A DNA stretch of 64,000 bases from Chrysomallon squamiferum (lineage: Eukaryota > Mollusca > Gastropoda > Neomphalida > Peltospiridae): contig CM022676.1 in the NCBI GenBank assembly GCA_012295275.1, forward strand, positions 16,627,501-16,691,500, read 5' to 3'. The position numbers and the translations under genes are program-made. The notes under the pieces are model-generated. The model searched no databases. It was not told the DNA's origin and saw only the letters and a list, made by a program, of their open reading frames with translations. Position 1 is the stretch's first letter, and each line of letters starts with the position of its first letter. Of the stretch, positions 9,991 to 23,198 are shown one piece after another.

Positions 9991-12900
9991 TTCATGATGT
10001 ATTTAATATTTGTTTAATACTAATTAATCATATATGTGTAATATCTTTCAAGTCTGCGCCTCAACGTTTTCTTTGGCTTCATATTTGAAGTCTGACAAGT
10101 AGTCATCTGAATTGAATAAAAACAAAAAACAGACTGCTTGACTGTGATCATTTGATTATATTAGATTATAAACGTTTAAAAATAGGTTATTAAGATATAT
10201 CTATAATTAATAATAAATTCAGAAGAAACTCCGTGATTAATGTTGTTTCTACCAACTGTGGTTCTACTTTTACTGAAAATGGAGAACAGCATTCGCTTTA
10301 CTAGTATAATCAATGCGAGATTTGCTATGTTGTAAAGAAAAACACAGAAAGAGTATTTTTTAGTGTCGTGCTGAGAATAGAAATTTCGTGTGGATGTAAT
10401 ACAATTCTAGACGTTCAGAAAGTGATAGAACACAATCAGTGCATGAACATCAGTCTCTTATAATGACTTTTATTTAGCCTAATTTTTCCTTTTCATGCAT
10501 CTGAGAGAAAGGCTGTCCATTGTTAGTCGACATTACCAGTTGTCTTCGGGAAATTATATTTAGAGAACAAAAGTGTTTACAGAAAAAGCAAAGAGACCGA
10601 CAGAAAGCCAAAGATTATGTAGTTTTATGAGATAAACAAAAGATAAAACAACGACAGCTAGTAAATAAATATCTCTTAATGATTGTAATAAGTAAATAAA
10701 CTCAGTGTCAGTGTCTGGCTGCATATCACAACAGGGAAAAAGACAAAAATGAAAACGAGGCAGAACACCCTGTTACCATGATAACAAGACTGACATGTCT
10801 GCAGTTGCATACTTTACTGAATGAGTTCATCTGTAGAAGTGAAGAATGTGTGGACAAAAATGTTTAAAAGTGTTTATTTAAAAACAAACAACATGTGTTT
10901 ACATGTTTAATATTATATCTGCACCTACATTTACCCACACACTCAGTAGTAAATTCTTGTCATTATCTCCAGAGACAGATATGTAGATGTAGAGACAGAT
11001 CGATAAACTGATCAATAAATAAATAGGTAGTCACAGAGGCAGACATATTGATATCTCAAACTAGTAAATAAACTTTCCTGATATAGCAAAGTTATGAAAC
11101 CTTTACACTGTAAATGCTATTTCTTAAATACAGCACAGCTCTATATTGCTATTATAATAATTATTCAATAAATATTTATTTTAGTTTTTCCTTGTTTTAA
11201 ATATTTCTTTTCATTTACTATGTATACACACATCAGAAGATCTGGACAACCAAAAACATTAGAACCTTTGACTGCATGAACTAAAACAGTCTTAAAAGAA
11301 ATAAACAGAAACATTAAAATTTGTTCTAAGATATAAAACTGCAAATTTTAATATAAACTAATTTTGAATATTTGAACTGACAGCAGCCAGAATGTGATGC
11401 ACCTACTGTTTCACCACCTTCTTGTTATTAATTTATGTAGTGATTTTGTTATCCAAAGTGGAATATAATAAATTTACAGCTGATATGTAATAAATTTAAC
11501 AACTTTGAAGGAACATGGTCTGCTGTTAGACATAAATTATCAAATATAACCAGCATTTATTCAGTTACACAACTCAGAAATTTGAGATTTCTTGTTTTCG
11601 CAGTTGTTTCCTAAGCAGAGACAACTCAGTGAGTTGTTATTTAATTTACGTGTAAATTACGTTTTCATCAAAGTGTGGTATCATCTACTTTACATAGATT
11701 AAATATTTTGTCATTTTATTGTAAATTAATACAACCTCAGCAATATACAGGATACTTAAACTTTATTTAGTTTTTTAACTAAATTTATAAATATGTACAG
11801 CTAAATTCAGACACACACACAAATCATATATGTGTAAATATAATTAAAATAATTCTAATATGTTTGTAACTCATAATGTATGATGTTGATTTTTCAACTC
11901 AGATTATGTAACAATTTATTTTATTAATTTGCTTTCAGTCACACAACATTTTACGTTTACAACTAATTTTTCCACTTGATGGATTTGCTTTAAAAGGACT
12001 GGCATTTCGTAGTCAGAAGAAAAAAGACGTGATAGCCAATAGTCAGGCAGGAAAGCAGTGTTTTCAAATGACATTTTCTTTATGTAAGAGTATGGTAAGC
12101 TATTGACTGTTCTTATGCTGATAGGGTATACTGTATACATTAACATGAGTTTTGTTTATGTTTCTAGTGCATGGATGCAATTATTGTTTCATAGAGATTG
12201 CTGTCGGTTTAGTTTTAAATTTCCGTACCAGGTATGGACACTGTGATGTATATAAATTACACATACAGCTATATATATATTCACATATACAAACACACAG
12301 ATAGTCGATAGTATATATATTATACATACACATATCTATAAACACAGATACTCTGTGTGTGTGTTGTGTGTGTGTGTCTATAGATATATATATATATATA
12401 TACACACACAAACACCTGTACACACAGATAATCTGTGTATACATATCAATTTATGCATTACACATACATCAACAGATATGTGTGTGCTTACAAGTGTACA
12501 TATACATGTAGACACATAGATATATATATATGCATATATATTTACAGTCATGTGTGTATGCATATCTATATATTACACATATATATACAGACAGATAGAT
12601 AACTGAACAGTGAAATGAAAAAAGACTTTAATTATTGATATTACTATATAAGTAAGTACTGACATAGTCTATAGCTTGTTTAGCTGTTTTTTTTTTTTTT
12701 TTTTTTTTTATAGAGAAATGTATTACTGGTATTCATTATATGTATGTATGCATGCGAAAATACAGATAAGTAGATAGATATAACAAACAAAGTTAATTTC
12801 AAGTAAACACTAATGCATGAATAATTTTAGAAATCACATATAAAATATTTATAAGTGTTTCATTTTATATAAAAATAACACACAGGCACAAACACACAGA

Positions 12901-13937
12901 CACACTGTAATTTCATAAATGTATCTACAAAGCTACAACAAAATATAAATTAAAAAATTAAATATTATCCAATAAATTTTAAACGGTTACACGAAAAGTT
13001 CTGATGTGAATAACTGTTAAATCTGGCCGAAGGTTATTCGCTGCTTTGTTGTTTATGTTCTTGGCTTACTTAGTTTAACAGATAGTTAAGAACTTACTAT
13101 TAATATTCATATTAATTAGTAAGTTCAGGCGAGGATACCTGTTATTAGCAAAAGTTACCTGTTATTAGCAAAACACGACAGACAGAAGAATAACCATATG
13201 TAACAAGAAAATTGCATTCACTTACTTTGATGACGTGGCTGACAAAGGCAGCAATTTTTTTTCTGAAATCATTAGTATTAGATCGATTTAAATGCAACGT
13301 GACAAGTAGAGCGATCAAATGAGCACTTAAGGCATAACTTCCACATTCAATAGTTAATATGGGTTACCTCCCTTGTGGTAGATTGAAATCGAGCGCTCGA
13401 TACTAAGTAAAACGGGTAAGCCTGCATAAATTTAATGTTCAGAACTACAAGTGTTTCGTAAAAGATGCATTGAAAAGAAGAACATTTTAAAGTGCATTAG
13501 ACATTTTGCTGCGAACAGACACAGTTCATCTATACGTGTCTCAGAGTTGCTAGATATTTTCGTTGATGATTTTATCAGCGTCATTGGCCCTGGAAGAAGC
13601 AAAGCACTGGGACCCGTACATACTCGCATACACTGACTGCACGTGTTACTTGGCCAGGGGTCCCCATAGGTACCGCCCAGTGTGCCTATACCTTAAGACG
13701 ACGCTGACTACATACTTAATACTGGTCGTAGTATTGAAGCAATTCATCCAACCATCTATTTCAACGTTAAAACTCCTTTCAGTTATTAGTATAAGAATAA
13801 CTATAACGTAACCTCAGAGGAATTTTTTAAACATAATTTATTTGTTTTATTCAAGAATTTGTCTTTAAGTAAAAGCAAGAATAGAGAAATACTTGTTAAT
13901 TTTCGTATCTGATTTTTATCACAGTTCTACAGTCCTT
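9991..13937. other. AT-rich non-coding DNA
   Basis: No exon is supported. The stretch contains CA/TA dinucleotide tracts at about 12255-12600 and a poly-T run near 12690-12710. Two ORFs of 60-80 codons near 12.0 and 13.5 kb have ordinary composition, but no family match and no splice support. Confidence 0.5.
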
Positions 13938-14110
13938 TCACGTAAATGACAGGGTTGGTTTCGGATTTTTGCCCGAGCTCTTGTTCCGGACCGTAATTTT
14001 CCAGTCACCAATCTTCCCCGTGTGTCCACGCAGACCGTTCTTACCGCTGATTGTCCTGCTACCCTCCACTTTTAGTTTACTGTAGTCACTGAAAGCGGCA
14101 GAGTAACCAC
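13938..14110 (-). CDS. Terminal exon of unknown protein
   Basis: A minus-strand exon starts after a pyrimidine-rich acceptor (TTTAAAG just above 14110) and reads 57 residues to a stop at 13938-13940. It begins GGYSAAFSDYSKLKVEG, continues SRTISGKNGLRGHTGKIGDW and ends basic (NKSSGKNPKPTLSFT). It is GC-richer than its surroundings and of normal complexity, which favours real coding sequence. It starts in phase 1. No family is recognised. Upstream exons would lie above 14.1 kb on this strand, but only microsatellites and AT-rich DNA are seen as far as the ZNFX1-like gene. Confidence 0.4.
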
Positions 14111-14303
14111 CTTTAAAATATAATAAAACAACAACAGAAACAAATATTAAGAGAAAATCCAAATGTATCTGCATGTCTCTATGTGTGTTTGTTCGTGTAT
14201 GTGCATATTTTTGTGTGTTAAAATCACTTTTTAAACCGCAATTAAAATTTGAAATATAAACACTCTAAATTTAACATATATAATCCGGATATATAAGAGG
14301 AAC

Positions 14304-14308
<5 letters not shown>

Positions 14309-14378
<70 letters not shown>
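14309..14378. repeat. (GA)n microsatellite
   Basis: About 35 nearly perfect GA units. Confidence 0.97.
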
Positions 14379-14381
<3 letters not shown>

Positions 14382-15245
14382 TTGTTGGTATTCCTGATAA
14401 TACTACGTATAAAGAGAAAACTTTGTCAAAAAATCTATGTAATAATAATAATAATAATAATAATAAACAATTCCTTTATGATACAGTTTATTGTTTAGTT
14501 TTATCTATTTAAATTTGTTTGCAAATTAATAAGTAGATTCTGTACTGAAAGTTCGAATATTTCTACTATCCGTATTTAAAATGTCTGTCCTCTCTGTTCA
14601 GTTTATTATTGAAAAACGTGTAAGTGATAACATGATCTACTAGTCTTTTTTGTCTAGACTAAAGTTTAGTTAGATGTCTAAAATTTATTTCCCTGAGGTA
14701 AAGATCACTTTACTACAAAGTCAACTTCATCAGCGAGAGAGAGAAAATACACTAGGTATTGTCAAGCCTAAAGTACAAAAGGAAATTTTCAGTTATAAAA
14801 ATTAGAATTGGAACATGAACTTCGAGTATGAGAAGGAAAGAATATGAATAACCAATGTACTGATAAAAGTTCAATAGGTTTCAAATTATATGATTATACA
14901 CTCTTAGGTGCACATTATCGATTGCAGTAAGGATATACACATAAAATAGGTATTCAGTGCTGATCTACATTTATATACTAATAAATATAAATGGGTCTAT
15001 CAAACTGACAAAAGTGTGTCTATTCCCATATTTAGTCTAGATGTTTCTTTCATTTGTTCACAATGCCTGTGACTTTAGAAACACAATCCATTAACAGTAA
15101 ATGATTGTGTCTGTCTATCAGAAATTCAAAGTTCAGTAAAACAGCATATTAGTGATGTAGCCTCAACTCAGTATCAGTGAATAGTAACATCGTACCTTGA
15201 TCCTTCCTAGACATAGTTTTTAGATATCTACACAAACAGATAAAT

Positions 15246-15304
<59 letters not shown>

Positions 15305-16051
15305 CGAAGGTAGATAACCACGTCTATACTTAACGTAAATCACATTATCTATAACACTGTGTTTGATTTGACACATTTCTTTTACGTATATTAACTCTAG
15401 ATATTTTATTAACTTTCTAATTTATGTAAATCAAGTTAATATATTAATATAAATTTAAGTGACACACACAAACACACACACACACACACACACACACATA
15501 TGTATAGGTGTGTCTGTGAGTGTATCTATGTTTGTGTCTCTCTTGTTATTCAAAAAGTGCCTTTAAAAGTTCGTAAGTGCGTACTTTTCTGTAAATATAT
15601 TTTTGTGTATGTTTGCTTGTGTGTATGTGTGCGTGTGTATGTATCTATATGTTTCTGTATGTATCCATGTATATGTATGTGTATGTATGCATGTTTCCAC
15701 TCGCATATATACATACATAAACATGCATACATCTGTCAATATAATAATGAAGGATGAACAAAAAGTAAGCGGTTTCTTGTTTCTTTGTTTCAGTGTTCTA
15801 TTAAGGAGTTTTAGTTACTTCACAAAATAAAGTTATACTGAAACGTGTAAACCCTAACTGAAGCGTCAAAACATGAATTTAAACTGGAAGAAAGAAAACA
15901 TCTTGTACACCAAAAGACAATGTGAAACATGAAACATAACGGGAAAGAGGAGGAAATGTAAAATGAAACAAGTGAAATAAATAAATTGAGTAGTCAGAAG
16001 ATAAACTGAAACATGAAAAGATAAGCAAACACGTGAGATAACAAAAACATA
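14379..16051. other. Non-coding with TA, CA and AAT microsatellites
   Basis: The stretch contains (AAT)n at about 14440-14465, (TA)n at about 15249-15302 and (CA)n at about 15463-15500. The last 200 bases before 16052 are purine-rich and would be the 5' flank of the ZNFX1-like gene. No TATA box or clear start site stands out. Confidence 0.6.
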
Positions 16052-17815
16052 ATGTGTTCAAAATACGGAGGAGTAAATGATTCTTACCTGGAGGACATAC
16101 TGGAGAAGGATGAAGAAACATTGCAGTTTGAACTGAATAAACTGAAGGATGATGATGAAGAACTGCTGTTTGATCTTAAAACATTGAACGAGAAGAATGC
16201 TGAAGCACTGCTAATTGAACTGAAGGATCGACAAAAACAGTTTTTCAGACTTCTCACTCAAAGAAGACTTTCGTCGAGTGATGTGTGTTTGATAACAAAA
16301 TTACTAGCAAAGTCGTGCAGCTGCGAAGTACACACAGAACAAGTATTCAACCTTCTACTGGATGTCGAGAGATCGCTGTTTTTAGAACGCACGGTTCCGC
16401 CACTGTTGAGGGAGATATCTGCTGATTGTTCAGTAGCTGCTGAGAAAATGTCTCTTCCATTTGTAGCCGATGTCCTTGACCTGCTTGTACAGTTATCACT
16501 GCGGCTGCCTCATACCATCGTTGAGGTTGCAGGAGTTAACTTGTAGATTACGCTGTGGCCAGTTTAAGAAAACGTGGGTTGTCTGTCCCTGAGACGATAG
16601 ACATGAAAACAAAACAACTCTTAGAACTGAAAACGTCAATGACGAAAAAGGCTCAAAGTGACAGACTAACAGCAGCAAAGAAACCGTCACTTCCGAATGA
16701 CTTCAGAAGAATTTCAGTGATGCCAACGTAGGATGACATTTATCGCACAAACGCGCCCTTCCTTCGCAGGATGAAGGAAAGAGGTGCGTACTACGATCTC
16801 GACGACTACCTCGATGTACAGTTCAGACTGTTGAGGGAAGATGTCATTCAGCCGCTGTAAGAAGCTATTCATGAATATGTGTCGTTTGACAACCATCCAG
16901 AAAACAATGTTTCTCTTCGCACGTATAAAGGTGTTAAAATACTAAATTCAGATTTCAAAAATGCAAAGTTCGTGCATACTGTGACATTTGACACAAGGAA
17001 ACTGAAAGACATCCAGTGGGAGTACACGAAACGACTGAAATATGGTTATCTGGTGTATCTGTCGAGCAACGGTTTCAAAACGTTTACCATTGCAACTATT
17101 GAATCGGGGCCTGCAAAGGATGACAACGGTGTAGTCACAGTTGAGATTTTTGAAGAACATGTTGTAGGCAACACAGGAATCGATATGACGAAGCCGATGG
17201 TGATGTTGGAAACACCGGCTTACTTTGAAGCGTATCGCTACGTCTTGTCGTCTCTGCAGAATATTAACAAGCTTCCGTTCGATGAATACATTGTACACTG
17301 TACAACTGAAGTGAAACAGCCAGCCTACCTGAGAGGCAAAGCAAATGTCCACTATCAATTCCAGAACAAGACTAAGACAACTCAGGCTACAAAAAAGAGA
17401 AATATGATTAAAATTTCGTCCAGGATACCTCTGACTACCCGACGACAAGTATTTTCAGGTATTTTCAGTGAAGAAGCAGACGATGAGGATGAGAGCCACA
17501 ATGGCGTTCCTGTTCTGAATCTGAACAAGTGGCCCCAGCCAGAGACTCTGAAACTGGAGGCCGCTCAGTTCAAGGCGTTTCAACAAGCCCTGACCAAAGA
17601 ATTTGTCATCATTCAGGGACCTCCAGGAACGGGAAAAACATACATAGGACTAAAAATAATAGAAACTTTATTAAGAAACAGAGACATCTGCGAACGAGAC
17701 AGAGACATCTGGGAAGGAGACAGAGGAATCCCCATTTCAGTTCTGTGTTATACGAATCACGCCTTAGACCAAATACGAGCAGAATTGCGACAGACAGAGA
17801 TACCAACAACAGGAC
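16052..17815 (+). pseudogene. ZNFX1-like SF1 helicase, N-terminal and helicase part, disrupted
   Basis: Three pieces together read as the N-terminal region and first helicase motifs of ZNFX1, an SF1 RNA helicase active in antiviral sensing and small-RNA pathways in animals. Piece one (16052-16546) is helical, like the armadillo-type N-terminal domain. Piece two, in another frame, runs from about 16550 and carries the FLRRMKERGAYYDLDDYLD and FRLLREDVIQPL blocks. Piece three (16879 on) has AYFEAYRYVLSSLQ, Walker A GPPGTGKTY at 17617-17643 and motif Ia CYTNHALDQ at 17746-17772. Defects are a frameshift near 16540, TAG at 16729-16731 and TAA at 16858-16860, the stops lying inside conserved blocks. 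The helicase core then runs into a 27-bp repeat array; the later helicase motifs and the NFX1-type zinc fingers are absent. Sequencing error could explain single defects but not all of them. Confidence 0.7.
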
Positions 17816-20800
17816 ATCGGACAGATATACTAAGAAAAGGGCGTGACACAGATATACTTAAAGAAGAGCTTCAAACAGATATACAAAAGAAAGAGCATCG
17901 AAGAGAGATGCTAACAATAGGGCGGCAGACAAAGCTACAGACAGTAGGACATCAGACACAGCCAAATCTACTGACAGTAGGGCATGAGACGAAGCTCCTA
18001 GTAGAAAGGCATCAGACAAAGCTACTAACAAAAGTGTGTCACACAAAGCTACTGACAGTAGGGCATCAGACAAAGCCAAAGCTACTGATAGTAGAGCATG
18101 AGACGAAGCTCCTAGCAGAAAGGCATCAGACAAAGCTACTAACAGAAGGGTGTCACACAAAGCTACTGACAGCAGGGCACCAGACAAAGCTAATGACAGT
18201 AGCCATCAGATGAAGCTACTAACAGCCGTCAGATGAATCTACTGACAGTAGGGCGGTAGACCAAGTTACTGACAGTAGGGCGGTAGACAAAGTTACTGAC
18301 AGTAGGGCGGTAGACAAAGTTACTGACAGTAGGGCGGCAGACAAAGCTAATGACAGTACAGAGGCAGACAAACATACTGACACTAGGGCGGTAGACAAAT
18401 ATACTGACAGTAGGGAGGTAGACAAACCTACTGACAGTAGGCATCAGTCGAAGTTACTAACAGTAGGGCGGCAGACAAAGCTACTGACAGTAGGGTGGCA
18501 GACAAAGCTACTGACAGTAGGGCGGCAGACAAAGCTACTGACAGTAGGGCGGCAGACAAAGCTACTGACAGTAGGGCGGCAGACAAAGCTACTGACAGTA
18601 GGGCGGCAGACAAAGTTACTGACAGTAGGGCGGCAGACAAAGTTACTGACAGTAGGGCATCAGACAAATATACTGACAGTAGGGCGGCAGACAAAGCTAC
18701 GGACAGTAGGACATCAGACAAACCTACTGACAGTAGGGAGGCAGACAAAGCTACTGACAGTAGGACATCAGACAAAGCTACTAACAGTAGGACATCAGGC
18801 AAACCTACTGACAGTAGGACATCAGACAAAGCCAAAGCTACTGATAGTAGAGCATGAGACGAAGCTCCTAGCAGAAAGGCATCAGACAAAGCTACTAACA
18901 GAAGGGTGTCACACAAAGCTACTGACAGCAGGGCACCAGACAAAGCTAATGACAGTAGCCATCAGATGAAGCTACTAACAGCCGTCAGATGAATCTACTG
19001 ACAGTAGGGCGGTAGACCAAGTTACTGACTGTAGGGCGGTAGACAAAGTTACTGACAGTAGGGCGGTAGACAAAGTTACTGACAGTAGGGCGGCAGACAA
19101 AGCTAATGACAGTACAGAGGCAGACAAACATACTGACACTAGGGCGGTAGACAAACATACTGACAGTAGGGAGGTAGACAAACCTACTGACAGTAGGCAT
19201 CAGTCGAAGTTACTAACAGTAGGGCGGCAGACAAAGCTACTGACAGTAGGGTGGCAGACAAAGCTACTGACAGTAGGGCGGCAGACAAAGCTACTGACAG
19301 TAGGGCGGCAGACAAAGCTACTGACAGTAGGGCGGCAGACAAAGCTACTGACAGTAGGGCGGCAGACAAAGTTACTGACAGTAGGGCGGCAGACAAAGTT
19401 ACTGACAGTAGGGCATCAGACAAATATACTGACAGTAGGACATCAGACAAACCTACTGACAGTAGGGAGGCAGACAAAGCTACTGACAGTAGGACATCAG
19501 ACAAAGCTACTAACAGTAGGACATCAGGCAAACCTACTGACAGTAGGACATCAGACAAAGCCAAAGCTACTGATAGTAGAGCATGAGACGAAGCTCCCAG
19601 CAGAAAGGCATCAGACAAAGCTACTAACAGAAGGGTGTCACACAAAGCTACTGACAGCAGGGCACCAGACAAAGCTAATGACAGTAGCCATCAGATGAAG
19701 CTACTAACAGCCGTCAGATGAATCTACTGACAGTAGGGCGGTAGACCAAACCTGACTGTAGGGCGGTAGACAAAGTTACTGACAGTAGGGCGGTAGACAA
19801 AGTTACTGACAGTAGGGCGGCAGACAAAGCTAATGACAGTACAGAGGCAGACAAACATACTGACACTAGGGCGGTAGACAAACATACTGACAGTAGGGAG
19901 GTAGACAAACCTACTGACAGTAGGCATCAGTCGAAGTTACTAACAGTAGGGCGGCAGACAAAGCTACTGACAGTAGGGTGGCAGACAAAGCTACTGACAG
20001 TAGGGCGGAGACAAAGCTACTGACAGTAGGGCGGCAGACAAAGCTACTGACAGTAGGGCGGCAGACAAAGCTACTGACAGTAGGGCGGCAGACAAAGTTA
20101 CTGACAGTAGGGCGGCAGACAAAGTTACTGACAGTAGGGCATCAGACAAATATACTGACAGTAGGGCGGCAGACAAAGCTACGGACAGTAGGACATCAGA
20201 CAAATATACTGACAGTAGGGCGGCAGACAAAGCTACGGACAGTAGGACATCAGACAAACCTACTGACAGTAGGGAGGCAGACAAAGCTACTGACAGTAGG
20301 ACATCAGACAAAGCTACTAACAGTAGGACATCAGGCAAACCTACTGACAGTAGGACATCAGACAAACCTTCTGACAGTAGGGCGGCAGAAAAAAGCTACT
20401 GACAGTAGGGTATCAGAAAAACCTACTAACATTAGGGCATTAGAGAAACCTACTCACAGTAGGGCATCAGACAAACTTACTGACAGTAGGGCGGCAGACA
20501 AACCTACTGACAGTAGGGCGGCAGAAAAAAGCTACTGACAGTAGGGTATCAGAAAAACCTACTAACATTAGGGCATTAGAGAAACCTACTCACAGTAGGG
20601 CATCAGACAAACTTACTGACAGTAGGGCGGCATACAAACCTACTGACAGTAGGGCATCAGACAAAGATACTAACGGTAGGACGGCAGACAAAGCTACTGA
20701 CAGTAAGGCATCAGACAAATATACTAACAGTAGGACGGCAGACAAAGCTACGGACAGTAGGACATCAGACAAACCTACTGACAGTAGGGAGGCAGACAAA

Positions 20801-22560
20801 GCTACTGACAGTAGGACATCAGACAAAGCTACTAACAGTAGGGCATCAGATGAAGCTACTGACAGTAGGACATCAGATGAAGCTACTGACAATAGGACAT
20901 CAGCCAAACCTAGTAACAGTAGGGCGGCAGACAAAGCTACTGACAGTAGGGCATGAGACAAAGATACTGACAGTAGGGCGGCAGACAAAGCTACTGACAG
21001 TAGGGCGGCAGACAAAGCTACTGACAGTAGGGCGGCAGACAAAGTTACTGACAGTAGGGCATCAGACAAATATACTGACAGTAGGGCGGCAGACAAAGCT
21101 ACGGACAGTAGGACATCAGACAAAGCTACTAACAGTAGGACATCAGGCAAACCTACTGACAGTAGGACATCAGGCAAACCTACTGACAGTAGGGCGGCAG
21201 AAAAAAGCTACTGACAGTAGGGTATCAGAAAAACCTACTAACATTAGGGCATTAGAGAAACCTACTCACAGTAGGGCATCAGACAAACTTACTGACAGTA
21301 GGGCGGCAGACAAACCTACTGACAGTAGGGCATCAGACAAAGATACTAACGGTAGGACGGCAGACAAAGCTACTGACAGTAGGGCATCAGAGAAACCTAC
21401 TAACAGTAGGGCATCAGATGAAGCTACTGACAGTAGGACATCAGATGAAGCTACTGACAGTAGGACATCAGCCAAACCTAGTAACAGTAGGGCGGCAGAC
21501 AAAGCTACTGACAGTAGGGCATCAGACAAAGATACTAACAGTAGGGCATCAGATGAAGCTACTGACAGCAGGACATCAGATGAAGCTACTGACAGTAGGA
21601 CATCAGCCAAACCTAGTAACAGTAGGGCGGCAGACAAAGCTACTGACAGTAGGGCATCAGACAAAGATACTAACAGTAGGGCATCAGATGAAGTTACTGA
21701 CAGTAGGACATCAGACAAACCTACTGACAGTAGGACATCAGACAAAGCTACTGACAGTAGGACATGAGACAAACCTACTGATAGTAGGACATCAGACAAA
21801 GCTAATGACAGTAGGGCGGCAGACAAAGCTGCTGAGAGTAGGGCGGCAGACAAAACTACTGACAGTAGGGCGGCAGACAAAGCTACTGACAGTAGGACAT
21901 CAGACAAAGCTGCTAACAGTAGGGCGGAAGACAAAGCTACTAACAGTAGGACATCAGACAAAGCTACTAATAGTAGGGCATCAGACAAAGCTGCTAACAG
22001 TAGGGCGGAAGACAAAGATACTGACAGTAGGACATCAGACAAAGCTACTAAGAGTAGGGCGGCAGACAAAGCTACTGACTGTATGACATGAGACAAAGCT
22101 ACTAACAGTAGGGCGGCAGACAAAGCTACTGACAGTAGGGCGGCAGATGAAGCTACTGACAGTAGGACATCAGACAAAGCTACTAACAGTAGGGCATCAG
22201 ATGAAGCTACTGACAGAAGGACATCAGGTGAAGCTACTGACAGTAGGACATCAGAAAAACCTACTAACAGTAGGGCGGCAGAGAAACCTACTAACAGTAG
22301 GGCGGCGGATGAAGCTACTGACAGTAGGACATCAGACAAAGCTACTAACAGTAGGGCATCAGATGAAGGTACTGGCAGTAGGACATCAGACAAACCTACT
22401 AACTGTAGGGCGGCAGACAAAGCTACTGACAGTATGACATCAGACAAAGATACTAACAGTAGGGCATCAGATGAAGCTACTAACAGTAGGACATCAGACA
22501 AACCTACTGACATTAGGGCGGCAGAGAAAGGTACGTCAGCGAGCGATACCAACAGAAGAG
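17816..22560 (+). repeat. 27-bp (9-codon) minisatellite array, ~170 units
   Basis: The unit is GACAGTAGGGCGGCAGACAA plus AGCTACT. In one frame it encodes TDSRAADKA, in another KLLTVGRQT. Variants replace GCGGCAG with GCATCAG or ACATCAG. Higher-order structure is clear: an identical landmark (AGCCATCAGATGAAG) recurs at 18201, 18957 and 19686, spacings of 756 (28 x 27) and 729 (27 x 27). The first units (about 17816-18000) are the most diverged and are continuous with the helicase frame. Most frames on both strands stay open for hundreds of codons, so long ORFs inside the array are weak evidence of translation. A few units of 26 or 28 bp shift the frame. Confidence 0.95.
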
Positions 22561-23198
22561 AATCAGACAGAGATACTAACAGTAAACCGTCGGATAGAGA
22601 GGCATCCAAAGTGGAGGCTGAAATCACACTTTCAGATATTCAGATGGAAAAATTACACGTAACACGTTCAGGCACCCATTACACAAGAACGGAAAAAAAG
22701 AAGTATATTTGCACAACAAATCAAAACAACAATAATCCCTCAAATAATTCCAAAGCATACAGAGAAAAAGATTTTACATAAGCAAATACGGAGAAAGATC
22801 ATCTCAGAGGAAAATCCGTGAGCGATTATCCAGGAGCAGATAAAGACAGACATAATCCTAAAACAAAGAGAGACGAGTATTTTCAGAATACAAATAAAGA
22901 GAAAAATTATCCCAGAGAAATTAAAACGAGGGATTATCCTAGAGCAAAATTTCACAGCGATTACCGAGGAGAAAAGAGATTAAATAATTATCCCATAGGA
23001 ACTAAAGCCAAGGATTATATTATACCAAAAACTTGCACCTATTATCGAGGAGGAGAGAAATTGAATGATCATCCGAAAATTACATCAGAACTGGATTATC
23101 GAGTAACCAACACAAACAGGGATTATATCCAGGGAAACTCAGACAGTATCTCCAGACTCGATTCGCCTGATACAGACTACACTGTGACGGGAAAATGA
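22561..23198 (+). pseudogene. 9-residue-repeat tail of the ZNFX1-like locus
   Basis: Downstream of the array the same frame runs on to 23198, broken by one TAA at 22779-22781. From about 22770 the product is a chain of degenerate 9-residue units beginning with an acidic or polar residue plus tyrosine: DYPRAKFHS, DYRGEKRLN, NYPIGTKAK, YYRGGEKLN, DYRVTNTNR. At least a dozen units keep exact 9-residue phase. The tail is rich in K, R, N, D and Y and is probably disordered. It ends with LDSPDTDYTVTGK. A near copy lies at 43985-44411. Whether it is part of the helicase protein or a separate gene cannot be told. Confidence 0.5.

Noticed and set aside
11916-12146. A 76-codon minus-strand ORF of ordinary composition
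   Set aside because: No recognised motif, no splice or GC support, and a length expected by chance in this much sequence. Not reported as a gene.
13432-13811. Overlapping 60-80-codon ORFs on both strands
   Set aside because: The frames overlap without one being favoured. No domain is visible.
18200-21700. CRISPR-like regular repeats
   Set aside because: The units are directly adjacent without unique spacers, and the context is a eukaryotic genome with spliced genes.
21266-22627. A 453-codon minus-strand ORF of LLSVALSAA-type repeats
   Set aside because: It is the antisense reading of the 27-bp array. A unit length divisible by three with no stops opens several frames on both strands, so its length has no weight.
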